Shown: positions 39,155 to 48,649, counted from the stretch's first letter. The stretch: DNA of 53,561 nucleotides from Aeromonas finlandensis (GCF_000764645.1 NZ_JRGK01000034.1:1-53561); one strand, 5' to 3'. The notes: generated by a model from the letters alone, not told the origin. Made by a program: numbers and translations.

Positions 39155-41419
39155 ATGTTCCCCCCTCGCAAGCTGGGTCACCAGATCACGCTGCTGGCAA
39201 TCAGTGGCATCGTGTTGCTCGCCGTGGTGCTGCTCACTTTTAACCTGTTTGAAAACCGCCAGCGGGCGGTGACGGCGGAACAGGGCGCACTGCAAACCGA
39301 ACTGCAAAATATCGAATCGGTGATCCGCAATGCCAGCCATGAAACTGTGCTGGCGGCGACCCTGATCGCCCAGCGGCCGGATGCCGCCAAGGCGGTGGCC
39401 GACAAGGATTGGCAGGCCCTTGCCAGCCTGTTCGACCCGCTCTGGCCCGCCCTCAAGGCGCAGGGGATCCAGCAGTTTCACTTCCACGTTCCCCCGGCCA
39501 CCTCCCTTTATCGGGTGCACAAACCCGCGAACCATGGCGACGACCTCTCCACTACCCGGTTGGCGGTGGTCGAGGTGAACCGCAACCATCAGCCGGTGGG
39601 CGGGCTGGAGACCGGTCAGGGCGGCACCGGGATCCGCGGCGTGGTGCCGGTCACCTTCAATGGTCAGCCGGTCGGCTCGGTGGAGTTTGGCCGCGCCCTC
39701 GATGCTTCGCTGTTTGCCGATCTGCTCGGCCAGAACAGTCGGCTCGCCATCTATCTGTTTGAACAGGGCAAACCTGTGATGCTGACCGGCACATCCATGC
39801 TCAACGAGTCGGGTGACTGGTATCAGGGAGTGCTGGCGGGCGAGAGCCGCTTCACCACCATCAAGCAGCAGGGGAGCGATTTTCTGGTGATGGTGGCGCC
39901 GCTGCGCGACTTCTCCGGCAAGGCGGTCGGGGTGATCGAACTGGCGCGGGATCACAGCGTGGTTGCAGCCGCGCTGGCACGTCAGAGTTGGCAGATGGTG
40001 ATGATCGCGCTGCTTGGCACTGCCCTGATTGCAGTTGCGCTGGTGCTGCTGCTGGCGCGTCTTAGCCGCCCGCTGCTCGACAGTGTCAAGGCGCTGGAGG
40101 CGCTGGCCAACGGTTCCGGCGATCTCGGCAGCATGCTGCCGGTGGCCGGGCCGGAGGAGACCCGCCGCCTCGGCGCGGCGTTCAATGCCTTCGTCGGCAA
40201 GATCCGCGACACCATCAGCCAGCTCACCACCACGTTGGGCGAACTGGCTGGCGAGAGCGAGCGGCTGTCGCGCAGTGCGGCGGGCAATCTGGGCAGCATG
40301 ACGCGCCAGCAGGAGCAGACCACCCAGCTCGCCACCGCCATGACCGAGATGACCAGCACAGTACACGAAGTGGCCAACAACACGGCGCAGGCAGCCGAAG
40401 CGGCCAGCGAGGCAGACAATCAGGCGGCCACCGGCGATGGGGTGGTGCAGCAGAGCGTCAGCATGATCGAACAGCTGGCCGAGGAGATCGCCAGCGCGGG
40501 CAACACGGTGCAAGAGGTCGCCAAGGCCAGCGAGCAGATTGGCACTGTGCTGGCGGTGATCCAGTCCATTGCCGAGCAGACCAACCTGCTGGCCCTCAAC
40601 GCCGCCATCGAAGCAGCCCGGGCCGGTGAGCAGGGACGCGGTTTTGCGGTGGTGGCCGACGAGGTGCGCTCGCTGGCGGGCCGTACCCAGCACTCCACCG
40701 CCGAGATCCGTGGCACCATCGAGCAGCTGCAACGGGCGGTGGGCGCAACGGTGACCATGATCGAGCACAGCGTCTCGCGGGCGGGGGAGTCGGTGGCGCG
40801 GGCCAATCAGGCGGGGGAGGCTCTCAGCCGAATCAAGGGGGCGGTCAACAGCATTCGCGACATGAACGCCCAGATCGCCGCCGCCTCGGAGGAGCAATCC
40901 TCGGTGAGCGACGAGATCACCCGCAATATCGTCAGCGTCCACGAGATCTCTCAGGCCACCACGCTGGTGGCGCGAGACACCGCCCAGATTGCTACCCATG
41001 TGGCGGCCCTGGTGGACAAGCTGGGGGATCTGGCCGGGCAGTTTCAGGATGGTTCCAACGTGCGGATGGTGCTGACCCGCGCTCGTGCCGCCCATCTGGG
41101 CTGGAAGACCCGGGTGCGTGCCTATCTGGATGGGCAGGAGGGGCTGTCGCGCAGCGAAGCGGTCAGTGACAAGGAGTGCCGCCTCGGCCGCTGGTACTTC
41201 AGCGAAGGGGCATCTTGCTGCAGTTCTCAACCGGCCTTCAAGGCGATCGCCACCCCCCACGCCAGACTGCATCAGGTGATCCAGCAGGTCATCGAGCTGA
41301 AAAATCAGCACAAGCACGCAGAGGCGGAGGCCCTCTACCGCGAGATCGAGCAGAACTCCGAACAGGTGGTGGGCTGCATCGATCAGCTGTTGCAGGAGAT
41401 GACCAGACCGCAGCGCTAG
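39155..41419 (+). CDS. Methyl-accepting chemotaxis protein with C-terminal CZB domain
   Basis: Chemoreceptor of 754 residues. An N-terminal membrane helix (12-31) is followed by a large periplasmic Cache-like sensor (about 35-280; [28 protein letters not shown]). Then come a second membrane helix ([23 protein letters not shown]), HAMP, and the signalling domain with hairpin tip [34 protein letters not shown]. The C-terminal ~110 residues form a chemoreceptor zinc-binding domain with [24 protein letters not shown] and PHARLHQ. CZB domains bind zinc and respond to oxidants in other species. The ATG lies 87 bp after an FNR-type box. Confidence 0.92.
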   Translation: MFPPRKLGHQITLLAISGIVLLAVVLLTFNLFENRQRAVTAEQGALQTELQNIESVIRNASHETVLAATLIAQRPDAAKAVADKDWQALASLFDPLWPALKAQGIQQFHFHVPPATSLYRVHKPANHGDDLSTTRLAVVEVNRNHQPVGGLETGQGGTGIRGVVPVTFNGQPVGSVEFGRALDASLFADLLGQNSRLAIYLFEQGKPVMLTGTSMLNESGDWYQGVLAGESRFTTIKQQGSDFLVMVAPLRDFSGKAVGVIELARDHSVVAAALARQSWQMVMIALLGTALIAVALVLLLARLSRPLLDSVKALEALANGSGDLGSMLPVAGPEETRRLGAAFNAFVGKIRDTISQLTTTLGELAGESERLSRSAAGNLGSMTRQQEQTTQLATAMTEMTSTVHEVANNTAQAAEAASEADNQAATGDGVVQQSVSMIEQLAEEIASAGNTVQEVAKASEQIGTVLAVIQSIAEQTNLLALNAAIEAARAGEQGRGFAVVADEVRSLAGRTQHSTAEIRGTIEQLQRAVGATVTMIEHSVSRAGESVARANQAGEALSRIKGAVNSIRDMNAQIAAASEEQSSVSDEITRNIVSVHEISQATTLVARDTAQIATHVAALVDKLGDLAGQFQDGSNVRMVLTRARAAHLGWKTRVRAYLDGQEGLSRSEAVSDKECRLGRWYFSEGASCCSSQPAFKAIATPHARLHQVIQQVIELKNQHKHAEAEALYREIEQNSEQVVGCIDQLLQEMTRPQR

Positions 41420-41441
41420 GCACGGCAAGGGTCGGATAGCC

Positions 41442-41471
41442 AAAGGGCTGGCCGCGATGTCAGCCCTTTTT
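41442..41471 (+). terminator. Terminator after the CZB chemoreceptor
   Basis: AAAGGGCTG pairs with CAGCCCTTT across a 10-nt loop, followed by TT. Confidence 0.75.
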
Positions 41472-41630
41472 CATGGCGTTCGCCACCGGAAAAGCCGTCA
41501 CTCCTTAAGCTCCGGTACAAGGGTGCTCTCCGATAATGCCCGCCGCCCCGAGCAGGCTGCCGGATTGGCGCCGCCGGGAGGCTGACAGTCTGGCAATCCT
41601 GCGCCAGCTGCCGAATCTGGAACCGAGAGC

Positions 41631-42386
41631 GTGAAACCCACCAATAAATCCCTGCTGTCACTGCCCGTTCGGCAGGTCAGCCCGATAGCCCTTACCCCGT
41701 CGTCCGGCGCAGCCAAGAGCAGTGCGCTCGCGCCTGCTTGCGATACCGTGCCAGCCACGGCTGTGCCCTCTGCGTTATCCCCGGCTGCGACGCCTGTTAC
41801 CACCCTCGCCGGGCCTGCCGTTGCGACAGGGACGAGGCAGCAAGAGGAGCGGGCAGAGGTGCAGGGAGATGCCCAACCACAGGGGCAGCCGATCCCGGCA
41901 GCTCGCGCCAGCACCACGCTGGTTGGCGCGCTGATCTGCACCAGTCTGGCGCTGCTGGCCTCGCTCACCTTTATTGCCCGCTCGCACCTTGCCACCCTCC
42001 CCCTCGCGGCAAGCGGCCTGCAACCGCTGGCGGAGATCGGCGTGGCCGATATTGACCCGCCCGAGGTCGTGTATGCCATAGAGCTGGCCTTTCCGCCGCG
42101 TGAAACGGTCATCCCGCAGCCGGTGGTCGCTCGCCGCGCACAACCGGCCAAGCTCAAGATCGGCGTCTACAAGCAGACGCACAACGTCGAGAAGTGGCGC
42201 CGCTGGGCGCGCCAGCAGAACGTCACCTTCGAGGCGGTACAAAAGAGCCGGGATGGCGAGCCCCACTACGTCCTCTATCTGTGCGAGCAGGACCCGGCCC
42301 GGGTCGACCAGCTCAAGCTCGACGTGGCCCGCATCAGCGGCGAAACCCCGCTGCTGGTACGGCGGGCATCCAGTGCCAGCATTTAG
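41631..42386 (+). CDS. Single-pass membrane protein with a SPOR-like C-terminal domain
   Basis: Unrecognised 251-residue protein. The N-terminal ~90 residues are Ala/Pro/Thr-rich and probably disordered in the cytoplasm. One membrane helix follows (TTLVGALICTSLALLASLTFI, about 93-115). The periplasmic end holds a compact alpha/beta segment (KLKIGVYKQTHNVEKWRRWARQQNVTFEAVQKS... HYVLYLCEQDPARVDQLK) that resembles a SPOR domain in size and pattern. The start is a GTG with GAGAG ahead of it. Codon use is native, unlike the island that follows. Confidence 0.65.
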   Translation: MKPTNKSLLSLPVRQVSPIALTPSSGAAKSSALAPACDTVPATAVPSALSPAATPVTTLAGPAVATGTRQQEERAEVQGDAQPQGQPIPAARASTTLVGALICTSLALLASLTFIARSHLATLPLAASGLQPLAEIGVADIDPPEVVYAIELAFPPRETVIPQPVVARRAQPAKLKIGVYKQTHNVEKWRRWARQQNVTFEAVQKSRDGEPHYVLYLCEQDPARVDQLKLDVARISGETPLLVRRASSASI

Positions 42387-42530
42387 GGCATGTCGGTGTG
42401 GCTGAGGGGCCAGTCGGTCATGATGCCGCTTCGCTTAGCGAGCCCCTGGGTTATCCCTGCGGATCGGGGGACCCCTTGGCGGCGTCCGCGAGGGCTGCCA
42501 GTGGGCTGTAAAGCGGCCAACCGGCTCGCT

Positions 42531-42852
42531 ATAAGCTGAATTTATGGATTTGTGTTAAATGACCCAATTTTAACTTATACCGACATCCATCCACTCCAAA
42601 TGCCGCTTTGGGCCCGTCCGCGGCCCGCAAAGGGCAATGGCCGATCAGCGCCAAGCAGCATGCACCGCAAACCACCGCCGTTTGTCGGCTCGAGTCGCGC
42701 TGCGTTATCGGGCGATCGAGATGCTGTTGTTCCGGTTATTGCGTGAGTCAGGGTTGGCCAGCCGGAGGAGAAATGCGGCTGGCCGATATGGCGGGAGAGT
42801 CGATTTACGCGAACGTCCGATTACGCCTGACGGCTAATCGAACCTACGAGTT
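42531..42852 (+). repeat. Long direct repeat, left copy
   Basis: Matches 44254-44577 in order and orientation: an AT-rich start ending ATGACCCAATTT, then CGGCCCGCAAAGGGCAATGG (42622 on; the same 20 bp occur in the right copy), then the R-type element with inverted ends. Similarity is interrupted by small gaps. The two copies flank the nuclease gene and R2, so recombination between them could delete about 1.7 kb. Confidence 0.75.
42687..42844 (+). repeat. MITE-like repeat R1
   Basis: A 158-bp element whose right end, GTCCGATTACGCCTGACGGC followed by TAATCGAACC, is roughly the inverse of its more decayed left end. Internally it contains GGCCAGCCGGAGGAGAAATG, with GCCAGCCG able to pair with CGGCTGGC. 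It is homologous to R2 and R3. Confidence 0.75.
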
Positions 42853-42861
42853 TAATTGACT

Positions 42862-43713
42862 TCAGTCTTTGGGTTTATATGTCTTGACTCTGCTTGCGAT
42901 ACGATCCCAAACCAAGCCCGTTGTGAAGTTGGTCTGTTCAATATTAAGAACGTATTTTCCTTTGAATCTATATTTTGTCTTGCCAAAATTATCTTTTACT
43001 TTCGCAAATACAATTCTGGTGTGGATCCCATCGTCTATTGTTTTTAATATGTGGGCTTTAGCTTTTTCATTATCGATATTCCTCTCGTAAATAGTGGTTT
43101 CATCATCAGATATATTATTTTCCCACTCCCCGTTTGGAAATAACTTGGGAAACCAAATGATAGTATTTTCTTCTATCCCGTGAGAGGCACCCCCTCGTTG
43201 CCACCCCGCATAGTTATGACCGAAGCAGTTTACTGCACTCACTATTTTATCGAAGGCCACATCATCACTTAAGTCAATATAACCGCGTTCTATATATGTC
43301 TTGGATGATTGTTCCATTTCCATGTCCCATTTAATAAAGTTGGATTTCTGCTGTTTCATTTTCCTGATTAGAAGAACAGCTTGATCTATGTCCTCGTGGA
43401 GTTTGTCAATTCCTCTTGAGGTGTCAATTCTTATAATCTGATGTCCAGTGGCATTGATAATGTCATTTTCTCTTAGCCGATCCTGTTCAACTTGCGTCAA
43501 ATGGTGAGGCTCATCGACTTCAATATGTAGTGATAATTGAGGGAAGTATAGGTCTGTCAACGCTCTACCATATGGCCTTGCTACATATTGTTGAGTGATG
43601 ATTTTGATTTCCAAATCATTCAGCAGATGCCAAATTCGAGTTATGACATAATTTTCGAATCGCTTTCCTCTCGTTCGTTCCAGTTGCCAGGAGATAAAAT
43701 CCAGTTTTTCCAT
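42862..43713 (-). CDS. Putative Vsr/DUF559-type nuclease, possibly a modification-dependent restriction enzyme
   Basis: About 283 residues in unusually AT-rich sequence. The N-terminal half is a PD-(D/E)XK-type nuclease core: TDLYFPQLSLHIEVDEPHH (Asp54, Glu65, Asp67), then DRLRENDIINATGHQIIRID, the Vsr/DUF559 pattern. The C-terminal half (NYAGWQRGGASHGIEENTIIW; KYRFKGKYVLNIEQTNFTTG) resembles my recollection of the base-recognition end of AbaSI-like enzymes, which cut modified DNA; this is inference. ATG 43713 (MEKLDF) is preferred because AGG lies 8 bp upstream. No methyltransferase is adjacent. Confidence 0.6.
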   Translation of the reverse strand: MEKLDFISWQLERTRGKRFENYVITRIWHLLNDLEIKIITQQYVARPYGRALTDLYFPQLSLHIEVDEPHHLTQVEQDRLRENDIINATGHQIIRIDTSRGIDKLHEDIDQAVLLIRKMKQQKSNFIKWDMEMEQSSKTYIERGYIDLSDDVAFDKIVSAVNCFGHNYAGWQRGGASHGIEENTIIWFPKLFPNGEWENNISDDETTIYERNIDNEKAKAHILKTIDDGIHTRIVFAKVKDNFGKTKYRFKGKYVLNIEQTNFTTGLVWDRIASRVKTYKPKD

Positions 43714-43849
43714 GCTGCAGCCTAATTGCATTTAATGTAATTAATATATATATCTTTAGCTTATTGTTCAACTATATAATAGGGTAGGCCAAGTAATATG
43801 GGATGTTTTAGCTTAAAAAGAAAGCGATTTGCAACAGTTGTAAATATAT

Positions 43850-43888
43850 CTATCAACAAAAACTCAACCTGCATACCAGCAGGTTGAG
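43850..43888 (-). terminator. Minus-strand terminator upstream of the nuclease gene
   Basis: CTCAACCTGC (43863-43872) pairs perfectly with GCAGGTTGAG (43879-43888). On the minus strand it is followed by TTTTTGTTG. It would insulate the nuclease gene from transcription entering from the right. Confidence 0.75.
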
Positions 43889-43964
43889 ACTGATGTTCGA
43901 TAAATGTTGAGTTTCGTGACGCTCGGTGCCCATTTGCATACACCGCATCTCACCGTCTGATGCA

Positions 43965-44103
43965 GGTTTGATGAGCGAAGCCCAATCGGACACACGAGAC
44001 ACGGTTGTTCCAGCGGCCAGTCAGAGGTGGGATAGGGCTTGCCGTTATCATGGAAGAATCGATTTACGCGAATGTTCGATTACGCCTGACGGCGAATCAA
44101 ACC
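43965..44103 (+). repeat. MITE-like repeat R2
   Basis: A 139-bp copy. Its ends are the clearest inverted pair: GCAGGTTTGAT (43962-43972) is the exact reverse complement of ATCAAACCTGC (44096-44106). The interior matches R1 and R3 (GAATCGATTTACGCGAATG). Confidence 0.75.
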
Positions 44104-44253
44104 TGCGGGTTTACGTACCGGCATTTACCCGGCTTCTTGCAAGATTGGTGGCAATGGCAGGTGAGGATGAATCCGCTCGTTTGCCAGAGATCGGGCGATG
44201 GCCTGCTGGCACCCGTAAACGCCACTGGTGGCTGCCAACTCAGCCAAGGTAGT

Positions 44254-44577
44254 TTGTATAAACAAAATTTATGGGTTTTCGGATAATGACCCAATTTTTA
44301 CTTATGCATGTTTGCAGTGTGCCCCGATGCCGCAGCTTGGCCCATCCACGGCCCGCAAAGGGCAATGGCCGATCTTGAACAACCGGCATATAGCGCCAGC
44401 CAATGCCCTGCAGGTTCGATTAGCGCAGCGTAATCGGACGAACGAGAGGCTTTGGTTGCGGTTGTTGCTGCGTAGCAAAGGTGGCCAGCCGGAGGGAGAA
44501 ATGCGGCTGGCTGTTATGGCGGGAGAATCCATTTACGCGAACGTCCGATTACGCCTGCGGCTAATAGAACCTACGGA
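44254..44577 (+). repeat. Long direct repeat, right copy
   Basis: Right copy of the repeat at 42531-42852, including ATGACCCAATTT, CGGCCCGCAAAGGGCAATGG and element R3. Confidence 0.75.
44413..44571 (+). repeat. MITE-like repeat R3
   Basis: A 159-bp copy. The left end GGTTCGATTAGCGCAGCGTA and right end (reverse complement GGTTCTATTAGCCGCAGGCG) are inverted over about 34 bp with a small indel. Each end can also fold on itself (GATTAGCG/CGTAATC). Confidence 0.78.
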
Positions 44578-44703
44578 TTCTTGCCACCGAATCGAAATTA
44601 CGAGTAAGTTAAGGGCTCCATGGTGCCCAAAATGCAGGTATCCCAGTGTTCACTTAAGAAATAAAATTTGCAGTGGTTTTGAATTGTTAACATTGAGGGA
44701 AAT

Positions 44704-45561
44704 ATGACACTTATTGTTGCTGGTTATAATTCACAGGCTTTACATGTGGGCGATAATGGAATTTTCGTTGTGTCAGACTCTAGTATTACTAGCGGTGGAA
44801 GAATTCTAGTTAGAGGGTTTAAAAAAGTTATAGAAATGCCAATTCGAGTTATGCGGCCATTATTCAATGATGGATGGTTTCATAATTATTATGGTTTTCA
44901 ATATGAGGGGGCATGTTTAATTGCTTTTGCAGGTAGTACTTTAGTCGCTCAACACATTATTAATTCAATAAAAAATCATTTGTCGGAGTTGTATCCTATT
45001 CATGAAAATGGAGAATACTTACTGGCTATGTCTTGTGAGAAAGAACGGCTCTTACATAACAATGTATATTGTGAAGAAGATATGTTTCTTGATGAGCATG
45101 TAATTCCAACAATTACTCTGAGTTTTCTTTCTGATGTAGTTGAGCATTCAATACAGGCTGTATTGGATCATGCGAAGAAACATGATGGGATGAAGGATAA
45201 TTTCACTGCATTCAAAGCTGAGTTTATATTTGGCGCACGATGTCCATCTACAAATGAATTAGGCTTGTTTCAGTTCGAAATAATAGAGGATGAAATTCGT
45301 GGGGCATTGGTAAAAAAGACCAAAGTGTCAAAGGGCGATATCGCTGTCATTGGAATGAGAACCCTCTATGCTGCTGATGCACAAATAGAATTTAACGACG
45401 CGCTAGAAAATAGGGAGAGTGTTGAAATTAAAATGCTTAACTTCGTGTCTAAAGCCATAGACTCACAAAATGAAATAGGTGTATTTGATATAGGTAAACC
45501 ATGTGCTTTATATAAATTCAACGGCGGAACAGTCAAGTTATGTGAGAGAATTACAGAATGA
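44704..45561 (+). CDS. Stand-alone HslV/proteasome-like Ntn hydrolase
   Basis: A 285-residue protein resembling HslV and proteasome beta subunits. After Met removal the N-terminus is Thr (TLIVAGYN, compare TTIVSVRR in HslV). VVSDSSIT supplies the Asp17 equivalent (Asp25) and VRGFKKVIEM the Lys33 equivalent (Lys41). The Asp-to-Lys spacing is 16 residues, the same as in HslV. CLIAFAGSTLVAQHIINSI matches the VIAGFAGGTADAFTLFEL strand-helix, and GDIAVIGMRTLYAADAQIEF matches the late IAIGSGGPYAQAAA motif. No hslU-like ATPase is present. GAGG precedes the ATG. The gene is strongly AT-rich, implying transfer. Substrate unknown. Confidence 0.72.
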   Translation: MTLIVAGYNSQALHVGDNGIFVVSDSSITSGGRILVRGFKKVIEMPIRVMRPLFNDGWFHNYYGFQYEGACLIAFAGSTLVAQHIINSIKNHLSELYPIHENGEYLLAMSCEKERLLHNNVYCEEDMFLDEHVIPTITLSFLSDVVEHSIQAVLDHAKKHDGMKDNFTAFKAEFIFGARCPSTNELGLFQFEIIEDEIRGALVKKTKVSKGDIAVIGMRTLYAADAQIEFNDALENRESVEIKMLNFVSKAIDSQNEIGVFDIGKPCALYKFNGGTVKLCERITE

Positions 45562-45594
45562 AAGGTAAGAATGTGGCATATGGATGATATTTTA

Positions 45595-45625
45595 TAAAAA
45601 ACGGCGCCTTTCGGCGCCGTTTTTA
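45595..45625. terminator. Bidirectional terminator between the Ntn hydrolase gene and glyS
   Basis: ACGGCGCC pairs with GGCGCCGT around TTTC, flanked by A6 and T5. Confidence 0.9.
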
Positions 45626-45646
45626 TTATCACTTACCCCACCAAGA

Positions 45647-47716
45647 TCACTGCAGCAGGGAGATATCCGCGACTTGCAGGAACAGGTTGCGCAGGTTGTT
45701 CAGCAGCGCCAGACGGTTGGCCTTGAGGGCCTCGTTGTCGGCCATCACCATCACCTCGTTGAAGAAGGTGTCGACCGGCTCGCGCAGGGCGGCCAGACGG
45801 GTGAGGGCAGCCTGATAGTCACCGGCGGCGAACAGCGGGGCCAGTTCGGCTTGCAGGGCAGCAACCTGGGTGGCCAGCGCCTTCTCGGCAGCATCGACCA
45901 GCAGTTCCGGTTTGACGGCAGTCGGCAGTTCGCCTTCGACCTTGGCCAGAATGTTGCTCACGCGCTTGTTGGCAGCAGCCAGTGCCAGTGCGGCATCCAG
46001 GGTGCGGAAGTGGCTGACGGCCTTGACGCGACGATCGAAGTCGAGCGGACGGGTCGGGCGGCGGGCCAGTACGGCCAGCACCACGTCGGCACCGATGCCT
46101 TCGTCCTGATAGGCAGCGCGGAAGCGGCCCAGCATAAAGTCGACCACGTCGGTAACGACGGTTTTGTTGGTCAGCTTGTCGCCGTAGACGCGTACCGCTT
46201 CTTCAACCAGTTCAACCAGATCCAGATCCAGCTGCTTCTCGGTCATGATGCGCAGGGCACCGATGGCGGCGCGACGCAGGGCGAACGGGTCCTTGTCACC
46301 CTTGGGCAGCATGCCGATGCCGAAGATACCGGCCAGAGTGTCGAACTTGTCGGCCAGCGCGACGGCGCAGGCAACCAGACCGGACGGCAGGGCATCACCG
46401 GCAAAGCGCGGCATGTACTGCTCGTTGAGGGCCACGGCCACCGCTTCGTCTTCGCCATCGTGACGGGCGTAGTGCATCCCCATGACACCCTGGGTGTCGG
46501 TGAACTCGCCGACCATGTTGGTCATCAGGTCACACTTGGAGAGCAGACCGGCACGCTTGGCCTGAGTCACGTCGGCGCCGATACGCTCGGCGATAAAGCC
46601 GGCGACGGTCTCGATGCGCTCGACCTTGGCCTTGACGGTGCCCAGCTGCTGCTGGAACAGCACGGTTTCAAGGCGCGGCAGGCGGGAGGCCAGAGTCTGT
46701 TTGAGGTCAGTCTTGAAGAAGAACTCGGCGTCAGAGAGACGGGGGCGAACCACCTTCTCGTTGCCGCTGATGATCTGGCTCGGGTCTTTGGACTCGATGT
46801 TGGTGACGAAGATGAACTTCGGCAGCAGCTTGCCGTTCTTGTCGTAGACCGGGAAGTACTTCTGGTCACCCTTCATGGTGTGCACCAGCGCTTCAGCCGG
46901 CACGGCCAGGAACTTCTCTTCGAAGTTGGCGGTCAGCACCACCGGCCACTCGACCAGTGCGGTGACCTCTTCCAGCAGGGCGTCGTCCAGATCGGCCACG
47001 CCACCAAAGGCGGCAGCGGCCGCTTCGGCGTCAGCCTTGATCTTGGCCTTGCGCGCCATAAAGTCGGCAATCACCATGCCGCGCTCCTGCAGGATCTGCG
47101 GGTACTGGCTGGCGTTGTCGATGGTGAACTCGGGCTCGCCCATAAAGCGGTGACCGCGAAGGGTGCGGGCAGAGTCGATACCCAGAATGTGAGCGGGAAC
47201 CAGCTCCCCATCCAGCAGCAGGGTCACGGTGAAGACCGGACGCACGAACTGGATGGTCTTGTCGCCCCAGCGCATCATTTTCGGGATCGGCAGCTTGGCC
47301 AGTGCGGAGGCGACCAGCTCGCCCAGCAGATCTTTGGCCGGACGGCCTTCGACCTTGGCGGTGTGGACCAGCCACTCGCCCTTGTCGGTGACCAGACGCT
47401 CGGCCTGTTCAACGGTGATGCCGTTGCCACGGGCCCAGCCTTCGGCAGCCTTGGTCGGCTTGCCTTCGGCATCGAACGCCTGAGAGACGGCCGGGCCGCG
47501 CTTCTCGACGCTCTTGCTCGGCTGTTCGCCGGCCAGCTCGCTTACCTTGAGGGCCAGACGGCGCGGTGAGGCAAACCACTCGACGTCGCCGAAGGCCAGA
47601 TCGGCCTTGGTCAGTTCGCTTTTGAGGTTGTCGGCAAAGGCTTCGGCCAGGGAGCGCAGGGCTTTGGGCGGCAGCTCAGCAGTACCGATCTCTACCAGAA
47701 ATGTATGTTGTGCCAT
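45647..47716 (-). CDS. glyS: Glycyl-tRNA synthetase beta subunit
   Basis: Beta subunit of the bacterial alpha2beta2 GlyRS, needed for tRNA-Gly recognition. The 689-residue protein begins [23 protein letters not shown], the GlyS signature. It has [31 protein letters not shown], the HD-like domain ([45 protein letters not shown]) and an anticodon-binding tail. It follows glyQ by 9 bp. Confidence 0.97.
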   Translation of the reverse strand: MAQHTFLVEIGTAELPPKALRSLAEAFADNLKSELTKADLAFGDVEWFASPRRLALKVSELAGEQPSKSVEKRGPAVSQAFDAEGKPTKAAEGWARGNGITVEQAERLVTDKGEWLVHTAKVEGRPAKDLLGELVASALAKLPIPKMMRWGDKTIQFVRPVFTVTLLLDGELVPAHILGIDSARTLRGHRFMGEPEFTIDNASQYPQILQERGMVIADFMARKAKIKADAEAAAAAFGGVADLDDALLEEVTALVEWPVVLTANFEEKFLAVPAEALVHTMKGDQKYFPVYDKNGKLLPKFIFVTNIESKDPSQIISGNEKVVRPRLSDAEFFFKTDLKQTLASRLPRLETVLFQQQLGTVKAKVERIETVAGFIAERIGADVTQAKRAGLLSKCDLMTNMVGEFTDTQGVMGMHYARHDGEDEAVAVALNEQYMPRFAGDALPSGLVACAVALADKFDTLAGIFGIGMLPKGDKDPFALRRAAIGALRIMTEKQLDLDLVELVEEAVRVYGDKLTNKTVVTDVVDFMLGRFRAAYQDEGIGADVVLAVLARRPTRPLDFDRRVKAVSHFRTLDAALALAAANKRVSNILAKVEGELPTAVKPELLVDAAEKALATQVAALQAELAPLFAAGDYQAALTRLAALREPVDTFFNEVMVMADNEALKANRLALLNNLRNLFLQVADISLLQ

Positions 47717-47725
47717 GTCCGTTCC

Positions 47726-48649
47726 TTAACCTTGCTTGTTCTCACTGCGCTGACACATAGGGAAGCCCAGCGCTTCGCGGGAGGCGTAGTAGGCCTCTGC
47801 CACGGCCTTGGTCAGGGTGCGAATGCGCAGGATGTAGCGCTGACGCTCGGTGACCGAGATGGCCTTGCGGGCATCCAGCAGGTTGAAGGAGTGAGCGGCT
47901 TTGAGGATGCGCTCGTAGGCAGGCAGCGGCAGCGGTTTTTCCAGTGCCAGCAGGTGCTGGGCTTCCTTCTCGTACTGCTCGAAGCAGTGGAACAGGAAAT
48001 CTACATCGGCGTGTTCGAAGTTGTAGGTGGATTGCTCCACTTCGTTCTGGTGGAACACGTCGCCGTAGGTGGTCTTGCCCAGCGGGCCGTCAGACCAGAC
48101 CAGATCGTAGACGCTGTCCACGCCCTGAATGTACATGGCCAGACGCTCGAGACCGTAGGTGATCTCGCCGGTGACCGGCTTGCACTCGAGGCCGCCAACC
48201 TGCTGGAAGTAGGTGAACTGGGTCACTTCCATGCCGTTCAGCCACACTTCCCAACCCAGACCCCAGGCACCCAGTGTCGGGTTTTCCCAGTTGTCTTCCA
48301 CGAAGCGGATGTCGTGGATTTCAGGATCCATGCCCAGCTCTTTCAGGGAGCCCAGATAGAGTTCCTGAATGTTGTCGGGGGAAGGCTTGATGATCACCTG
48401 GAACTGGTAGTAGTGCTGCAGGCGGTTCGGGTTTTCACCGTAGCGGCCGTCAGTCGGACGGCGGGACGGTTGTACGTAGGCGCAGGCGATGGGCTCCGGG
48501 CCCAGGGCACGCAGACAGGTCATGGGGTGGGAAGTACCGGCACCCACTTCCATATCCAGCGGCTGAATGATGGTACAGCCCTGGCGGGACCAATAGTCCT
48601 GCAGCTGCAGGATCAGGCCCTGAAAGGTTTTGACATCGAATTTTTGCAT
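47726..48649 (-). CDS. glyQ: Glycyl-tRNA synthetase alpha subunit
   Basis: Catalytic class II subunit forming glycyl-adenylate and Gly-tRNA. The 307-residue protein opens [42 protein letters not shown] and contains [21 protein letters not shown] and [15 protein letters not shown] (motif 3). It heads the glyQS operon and is divergent from tag. Confidence 0.97.
   Translation of the reverse strand: MQKFDVKTFQGLILQLQDYWSRQGCTIIQPLDMEVGAGTSHPMTCLRALGPEPIACAYVQPSRRPTDGRYGENPNRLQHYYQFQVIIKPSPDNIQELYLGSLKELGMDPEIHDIRFVEDNWENPTLGAWGLGWEVWLNGMEVTQFTYFQQVGGLECKPVTGEITYGLERLAMYIQGVDSVYDLVWSDGPLGKTTYGDVFHQNEVEQSTYNFEHADVDFLFHCFEQYEKEAQHLLALEKPLPLPAYERILKAAHSFNLLDARKAISVTERQRYILRIRTLTKAVAEAYYASREALGFPMCQRSENKQG

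Larger units (their letters stand above)
42387..42861. other. Intergenic repeat-bearing region at the left edge of the AT-rich island
   Basis: No credible gene. It holds the left copy of a ~320-bp direct repeat (42531-42852), within which lies repeat R1. Open frames here encode only the translated repeat (ESIYANVRLRLTANRT), which recurs in R2 and R3. Confidence 0.7.
43714..44703. other. Gene-poor stretch of the AT-rich island
   Basis: Nearly 1 kb between the nuclease and the Ntn hydrolase genes without a credible gene. It holds a minus-strand terminator, repeats R2 and R3, and the right copy of the long direct repeat. The open frames at 43926-44252 and 44228-44707 run through the repeats and are not supported. 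The AT-rich part next to 43714 should contain the nuclease promoter. Confidence 0.65.

Noticed and set aside
39071-41443. 790-codon open frame antisense to the CZB chemoreceptor
   Set aside because: His/Gln/Leu-rich shadow of a GC-rich gene with clear chemoreceptor motifs on the other strand.
43926-44252. 108-codon open frame in the island
   Set aside because: It runs through repeat R2 and has no Shine-Dalgarno or family features; the shared peptide ESIYANVRLRL reflects the repeat.
42687-44571. Integron attC sites around the island genes
   Set aside because: The repeat ends lack the GTTRRRY/RYYYAAC core pair and no integrase is present; inverted ends of ~30 bp fit a MITE-like element better.
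44228-44707. 159-codon open frame before the Ntn hydrolase
   Set aside because: It covers repeat R3 and the long direct repeat; no supporting start or domain.
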